From contig NZ_CM000745.1 of assembly GCF_000161455.1 (NCBI RefSeq), forward strand, positions 3,614,130 through 3,678,129: a stretch of 64,000 bases of DNA, in the 5' to 3' direction. The notes beneath the pieces were generated by a model, which made no database searches, had not been told where the DNA came from, and saw nothing but the letters and a program-made list of their open reading frames with translations. Source of the DNA: Bacillus pseudomycoides DSM 12442 (GTDB lineage Bacteria > Bacillota > Bacilli > Bacillales > Bacillaceae_G). Positions 60,124 to 64,000 of this stretch are shown here, one piece after another. Both the position numbers and the translations under genes were made by a program. Every line of letters begins with the position of its first letter. The first letter of the stretch is position 1.

Positions 60124-61150
60124 ACGAAAAGGGTGGCGATTACATGAGCAAGTCTTGTTATTAAGAAGACTTGGGGAATTGTTAGAAAAGGGCTATTCAC
60201 TTTTGCAAGCATTAGAGTTTCTGCAGTTTCAGTTATCTTCTCAAAAACAAATTCAATTGCAACATATTGCAGAAGAATTAAAAAATGGTCGAAGCATTCA
60301 TGATGCTTTTCACCAACTTATGTTTCATCCAGACATATTAAGTTATTTATTCTATGCACAGCGGCATGGGGATATTTCTTTTGCGTTGCAACAAGGAAGT
60401 GTACTACTGCATAGAAAAGATAAACATCAAAAAGATATGATGAAAGTGCTTCGTTACCCGATATTTTTATCTTTTTTTCTATTAGGGATACTTGCTGTAT
60501 TCAATTTCGTTTTGCTTCCACAATTTGAAACATTATATAGTTCCTTGCGCGCTTCTTCTGTTTCATTTACCGATCATATTATGCTCCTTATTCGAATGCT
60601 TCCGTACATGATTGGAGGATTTTTTCTCTGCCTCGTTTTAGGAACATGTATATATGTATTTTATATACAAAAACTTCCCCCAGTTCAAAGAATGAATATT
60701 ATGATTTGTATTCCTCTTATAAAAACATTTCTTATTTTAACAAATTCTCATTATTTCTCTGTTCAATTAAGCGGCTTATTACAAGGAGGACTATCGGTAC
60801 TAGAAGCCTTAACGTTAATGGTTGAACAAAAACATCACCCGTTTTTTCAATGTGAAGCCACTCGAATTGAAGAATTATTAATCGCGGGAGAACAGTTGGA
60901 TTCTATTATTATGAAGAGTGGTTATTACGAGAGGGAACTGTCTTACGTGATTGCGCATGGACAAGCAAACGGAAACTTAGCGACAGAATTAGGAGACTAT
61001 AGTGAATTAACGATTGAAAAAATGGAAGGAAAGATTCAACGTATTTTAGTCATTATTCAACCACTTTTGTTTACATGTATTGGCATAATTGTTGTTCTTA
61101 TGTATTTAGCGATGATTATGCCGATGTTTCAAATGATGAATTCTATTTAG
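60116..61150 (+). CDS. comGB: Competence pseudopilus membrane protein ComGB
   Basis: 344 aa from ATG 60116 (AGAGGA five bases upstream; ATG 60110 overlaps that site). Two GspF domains with helices near 120-140, 165-190 and 315-340; LLRRLGELLEKGYSLLQALEFL and GLLQGGLSVLEALTLM are typical. Platform of the pseudopilus. Overlaps comGA. Confidence 0.93.
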   Translation: MFERKGWRLHEQVLLLRRLGELLEKGYSLLQALEFLQFQLSSQKQIQLQHIAEELKNGRSIHDAFHQLMFHPDILSYLFYAQRHGDISFALQQGSVLLHRKDKHQKDMMKVLRYPIFLSFFLLGILAVFNFVLLPQFETLYSSLRASSVSFTDHIMLLIRMLPYMIGGFFLCLVLGTCIYVFYIQKLPPVQRMNIMICIPLIKTFLILTNSHYFSVQLSGLLQGGLSVLEALTLMVEQKHHPFFQCEATRIEELLIAGEQLDSIIMKSGYYERELSYVIAHGQANGNLATELGDYSELTIEKMEGKIQRILVIIQPLLFTCIGIIVVLMYLAMIMPMFQMMNSI

Positions 61151-61162
61151 GAGGTAGTTTAA

Positions 61163-61465
61163 ATGAAAAATGAAAAAGGATTTACTCTTTTAGAAATGTT
61201 ATTAGTGATGGTCGTTATTTCAGTATTACTTTTATTAATTATTCCAAATGTAATTAAACAGCGCTCTTCCGTACAAGGAAAAGGTTGCGATGCATACGTG
61301 AAGTCTGTCGAAGCGCAAGTGCAAGCTTATCAATTAGAAAAGAATAAGATACCAACAGTAGATGAATTAGTGAAAGAAAAGTATATTACTTCTACAACGT
61401 GTCCAAAAGGGGAACCGATTAGTATTTCAAGTGAGGACGGCACAGTATCTGTTGGTAAATCGTGA
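61163..61465 (+). CDS. comGC: Major pseudopilin ComGC
   Basis: 100 aa. Prepilin motif KG-FTLLEM with Glu at +5 and hydrophobic LLVMVVISVLLLLIIP; two Cys (GKGCDAY, TTCPKG) for the stabilising disulfide. Processed by ComC. AGGAGGTAG upstream of ATG 61163. Confidence 0.95.
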   Translation: MKNEKGFTLLEMLLVMVVISVLLLLIIPNVIKQRSSVQGKGCDAYVKSVEAQVQAYQLEKNKIPTVDELVKEKYITSTTCPKGEPISISSEDGTVSVGKS

Positions 61466-62019
61466 AACAAAAAGGATTTACATTTTTAGAGATGCTTCTT
61501 GTCTTATTCATCATTTCTATATTAAGCGTCGTCACTTACTTTAATGTTGCTCCGTTATATGAAAAGCAAAAGGTAGAGCAGTTTTTGAAGCAATTTTCAC
61601 AAGATATTTTGTATATGCAGCAGTTAGCTATAAACCGCCGGAATCTTCATATGCTGCGATGGAGTCCTGAGAAACATATGTACAGTATTTGGGAATCTGG
61701 GGATGAGCGTTCCCTTTTTATCCGGGAATATGAACGAGATATAAAAATTGATTTGAATACTTTTCCAAATCCAATGACCTATAATGCAAATGGAAATATA
61801 AACAAAGCTGGTACAATTCTACTTTCTTATCGCTCACGCACCTATGAAATTGTATTTCAACTTGGGAGAGGAAGATTTACGTATCGTGAAGTGTCAAAAA
61901 GGGTCGGTTATGCTGGAAATGCTTGTATCGTTAAGTTTATTAATGATGGCTGTGTCGCTATTACTTCCGCAAACACTCCTCATCATGCAAGAAAGAAAAA
62001 ATATTCAATTTCGGTATAA
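61462..62019 (+). CDS. comGD: Minor pseudopilin ComGD
   Basis: 185 aa, GTG start overlapping comGC by 4 bases. Prepilin motif QKG-FTFLEMLLVLF. B. subtilis ComGD is about 143 aa and ends shortly after a GSGR-like strand; here the frame continues about 40 residues past GRGRFTYREV, through sequence that also encodes the ComGE N-terminus. Confidence 0.9.
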   Translation: MKQKGFTFLEMLLVLFIISILSVVTYFNVAPLYEKQKVEQFLKQFSQDILYMQQLAINRRNLHMLRWSPEKHMYSIWESGDERSLFIREYERDIKIDLNTFPNPMTYNANGNINKAGTILLSYRSRTYEIVFQLGRGRFTYREVSKRVGYAGNACIVKFINDGCVAITSANTPHHARKKKYSISV

Positions 62020-62203
62020 AGCACATTCATTGTTGAAGAGGGAAGCAGCACTATATATGTATCAAAATCAGCTAAAGCAGCAAAAAGAGGAGGCGATAGA
62101 TGGCGTTGTGTACTGGATACATTGGCGGGAAGAAGAAGTTTGTACAATTTGGAAAGATACCAAACAAAGAAGGATGGAACAATGTCGTCATGTCAAAAAG
62201 TAA
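61886..62203 (+). CDS. comGE: Minor pseudopilin ComGE
   Basis: 105 aa from GTG 61886 (MKCQKGSVMLEMLVSLSLLMM), a prepilin-like G-S with Glu at +5 and a hydrophobic helix. Starts 134 bases inside comGD. Start is inferred from the motif; the in-frame ATG at 61844 would put about 18 residues before the cleavage site, too many for this family. Confidence 0.82.
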   Translation: MKCQKGSVMLEMLVSLSLLMMAVSLLLPQTLLIMQERKNIQFRYKAHSLLKREAALYMYQNQLKQQKEEAIDGVVYWIHWREEEVCTIWKDTKQRRMEQCRHVKK

Positions 62204-62651
62204 AGAGGTAGAAGCAGGATTTACGTTATTAGAAATGATGTTATGTTTATTGTTTTTATCTATTTTCTTTCTTCTTGTGCCGCGCCTCCATAGTTTATTT
62301 ATCGAGAAACCATATTCAAAGCAAATAAACAGTTGGGAATGGAATGTGTTCCTGGAACAAGTACAATTAGAGTTTCGAGAGAGTGAAACCGGGAAAGGTG
62401 TCGAGTTAGAGAATAAAGAAGCTCTAATACTTTTTCAAATGAGTAACGGTGCGAATGTAACATATGAAATGTTAGGAAATAATATCGTGAGAAAAGTAAA
62501 TACGTTAGGAATGGAAATTCTATTACAAAAGGTAAATTCGGTTTCTTATGACTTAACACCTTATATGTTAATTATACATGTGCAAGATATAAGCGGCAAA
62601 ATGTATCACGGTGTAGCAACGCGCTACACACCCATTGAGTTGAAGACATGA
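62190..62651 (+). CDS. comGF: Minor pseudopilin ComGF
   Basis: 153 aa from ATG 62190 (MSKSKEVEAGFTLLEMMLCLLFL). Prepilin motif AG-FTLLEM followed by a helix. Overlaps comGE by 14 bases. Confidence 0.88.
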   Translation: MSKSKEVEAGFTLLEMMLCLLFLSIFFLLVPRLHSLFIEKPYSKQINSWEWNVFLEQVQLEFRESETGKGVELENKEALILFQMSNGANVTYEMLGNNIVRKVNTLGMEILLQKVNSVSYDLTPYMLIIHVQDISGKMYHGVATRYTPIELKT

Positions 62652-63022
62652 GAAAACAAGATGGTTTTGCGATGCCGGGAACGTTAATTCTTCTCTTCTT
62701 ACTATTTTCATTCTTTATATATGAAATAAATATGTTGAAATCTGATCAAAGATTTTATAAGGAGGCGCAGCAAAAATTTTTGTTAGAAGAGATTGCTGAT
62801 CAAGCAGTCTCCTCTATAAAGGATGATTTGCAGGAAAAAGAACAAAATGCTGTATTTTCGTTTCGATACGAAAATGGTGAAGCGAGCGGGAATTATGTAT
62901 TTGAAAATGAAATTATATTTGTCGCATTGCAGTGTATGACGAAACAAAATCGCTCTTATAAAGTGAACTTTCAGTACGATAAAATAAATAAAAGAGTTAT
63001 GAATTGGGTGGAAGAGAGATGA
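62648..63022 (+). CDS. comGG: Minor pseudopilin ComGG
   Basis: 124 aa. DG-FAMPGTLILLFLLFSFFIYEI: prepilin-like but without Glu at +5, as usual for ComGG. Overlaps comGF by 4 bases; last gene of the operon. Confidence 0.88.
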   Translation: MRKQDGFAMPGTLILLFLLFSFFIYEINMLKSDQRFYKEAQQKFLLEEIADQAVSSIKDDLQEKEQNAVFSFRYENGEASGNYVFENEIIFVALQCMTKQNRSYKVNFQYDKINKRVMNWVEER

Positions 63023-63045
63023 GGAAGAAGTTACATGACCATTAC

Positions 63046-63086
63046 GTTTTGTTCTTGATAACAAATTAAGGACAAAACATTTTTTA
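63046..63086 (+). terminator. Terminator after comGG
   Basis: GTTTTGT.CTT / AAG.ACAAAAC hairpin followed by TTTTTT. Confidence 0.75.
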
Positions 63087-63178
63087 TTAATTTGTGCAAG
63101 TAGTATATAAAATAAACCACGTTAGCTTATCTTTCGTTATAATACAAATAATTAAACAGACAGAAAAGAGGTAACAAA

Positions 63179-63676
63179 ATGAAATCCATTTACATAACAG
63201 GCTTTATGGGAGCCGGAAAAACAACAATTGGGAGGATGCTAAGTGAGCAACTCCATATTCCAGTTGTAGATACAGATCAAAAAATTGAAGAGAAGCAAAG
63301 GAAGGAAATTCGTGCTATTTTTGCAGAAGAAGGGGAAAATGCATTTCGTCAATATGAAAGTGAAATGCTGCGTTCGTTATTAACGAGTAATGTAATTATT
63401 ACAACGGGTGGTGGCATCGTGGAACGCGCAGAGAATCGTCAGTGGATGAAAGAGAATGGAACCGTCGTGTATTTATATTGTGATCCATATGTTATTGCAG
63501 AGCGCCTTCGTGAAGATACGACACGTCCATTATTTCAAAAAGAAAATATTGAGGCGTTTGTGGAGAAGTTTGAGAACCGCCGGGCATATTATGAAGAAGC
63601 GGATATATATATTGATACGACAAATAAAAGTGTGGAAGAGATTATGGGGGAGCTACTGCGTAAGATTAATGCGTAA
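63179..63676 (+). CDS. aroK: Shikimate kinase
   Basis: 165 aa. Walker A GFMGAGKTT, shikimate-binding DTDQKIEE, GGGIVERAEN and the lid region LREDTTRPLF. ATP-dependent 3-phosphorylation of shikimate. AGAGGTAAC before ATG 63179. B. subtilis keeps its aroK elsewhere. Confidence 0.94.
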   Translation: MKSIYITGFMGAGKTTIGRMLSEQLHIPVVDTDQKIEEKQRKEIRAIFAEEGENAFRQYESEMLRSLLTSNVIITTGGGIVERAENRQWMKENGTVVYLYCDPYVIAERLREDTTRPLFQKENIEAFVEKFENRRAYYEEADIYIDTTNKSVEEIMGELLRKINA

Positions 63677-63711
63677 AAAAGTGGACATACTAATCAAGTA
63701 GAGGTGATGAT

Positions 63712-63912
63712 ATGTCTACTAATGATTATGTGCGTTTTATGACGCAACAATTTGTATCGTATATGGATGCTCCAAAAGAGGATCGAAAGCAAAAGAAAGA
63801 GCAGCGCCGTGCTGAAAAAGCGCCGTTTTTAAATAGATGGTTCGGTATGATGCCGCTTAGCGCTGCTTTGTTTTATCAAAACGTTAAGAAGAAACGAAAA
63901 AAATCAAGTTAA
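63712..63912 (+). CDS. yqzE: YqzE family protein
   Basis: 66 aa, GAGGTGATG upstream. MSTNDYVRFMTQQFVSYMDAP, a basic middle and FLNRWFGMMPLSAALFYQN match YqzE, found downstream of comGG in Bacillus. Function unknown. Confidence 0.9.
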   Translation: MSTNDYVRFMTQQFVSYMDAPKEDRKQKKEQRRAEKAPFLNRWFGMMPLSAALFYQNVKKKRKKSS

Positions 63913-63928
63913 TAAAAATTGGAATGAT

Positions 63929-63970
63929 TTACCGCTAGTAATGATGCTGGGCGGTATAGTACAATTTTTG
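63929..63970 (+). terminator. Possible terminator after yqzE
   Basis: TTACCGC / GCGGTA arms around a 15-base loop followed by TAGTACAATTTTT. Weak. Confidence 0.4.
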
Positions 63971-64000
63971 CGATGAGTGTATACTTGTCATCGATTCGAC

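Noticed and set aside
63970..64000. Glycine riboswitch ahead of a possible gcvT
   Set aside because: gcvT would be expected next, but none of the aptamer core lies inside the window.

Overview
The window is a chromosomal segment of a low-GC Firmicute of the Bacillus cereus group. The evidence is gene order (pgpH-ybeY-dgkA-cdd-era-yqzL-recO-ccpN-yqfL-yqxD-dnaG-sigA-cccA-trmK-nif3-ispH-vrrA-cshB-nfo-yqfT-yqfU-znuCB-zur-ispG-yqfZ-yqgB-sodA-yqgE-pbpA-pst), which follows the B. subtilis yqf/yqg region, together with B. cereus-type features: a vrrA-like gene, dispersed hairpin repeats, and a methionine block between yqgX and comG. Codon use is uniformly AT-rich and no prophage, plasmid or CRISPR is visible. 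The exact species cannot be fixed from this window.

Layout. 1-9.4 kb: cyclic-dinucleotide turnover (end of pgpH), rRNA maturation, lipid kinase, Era, RecO, the gluconeogenesis regulators CcpN and YqfL, then dnaG and sigA. 9.8-17 kb: cytochrome c550, TrmK, Nif3-like protein, IspH, VrrA/YqfQ, helicase CshB, endonuclease IV, YqfT. 17-25.9 kb: YqfU, zinc importer znuCB with zur under a Zur-box promoter, IspG, YqfZ, a DUF1189 protein, a lone tRNA with CAU anticodon (probably Ile2), sodA, an MFS transporter. 26-33 kb: a class B PBP and the pst phosphate operon with PhoP-type boxes; a 249-bp hairpin element with 10-bp terminal inverted repeats separates pstB from phoU. 33-40 kb: a nucleotidyltransferase/hexapeptide/degenerate mutase fusion, rpmG, yqgN, yqgQ-glcK (promoter with a CcpA-type site), a small DUF2759 gene, yqgX, a MidA-like methyltransferase. 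40-51 kb: a PagR-like ArsR regulator, a GNAT, then the methionine block: metI-metC and yitJ-metH diverge from an intergenic region holding two SAM-I riboswitches, followed by a MurG. 51-56 kb: less familiar genes, including a tight deoxyribosyltransferase-like / HD hydrolase / unknown trio and a second group (nucleotidyltransferase, HD protein, lipoprotein). 56-64 kb: TcyP-type cystine transporter, DUF2626 YqgY, a Cys-rich DeoR/ArsR-type regulator, the seven-gene comG pseudopilus operon, aroK and yqzE.

Most of the window is ordinary housekeeping. The places that deserve a second look are small: a pair of approximately 170-bp dispersed repeats with an RNA hairpin and a shared reading frame, the transposon-like element inside the pst-phoU unit, a probable non-AUG start of ccpN, the catalytically empty mutase domain, the deoxyribosyltransferase/HD trio, and several unexplained perfect palindromes in promoter regions. 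I did not find a clear-cut new defence or biosynthetic system.
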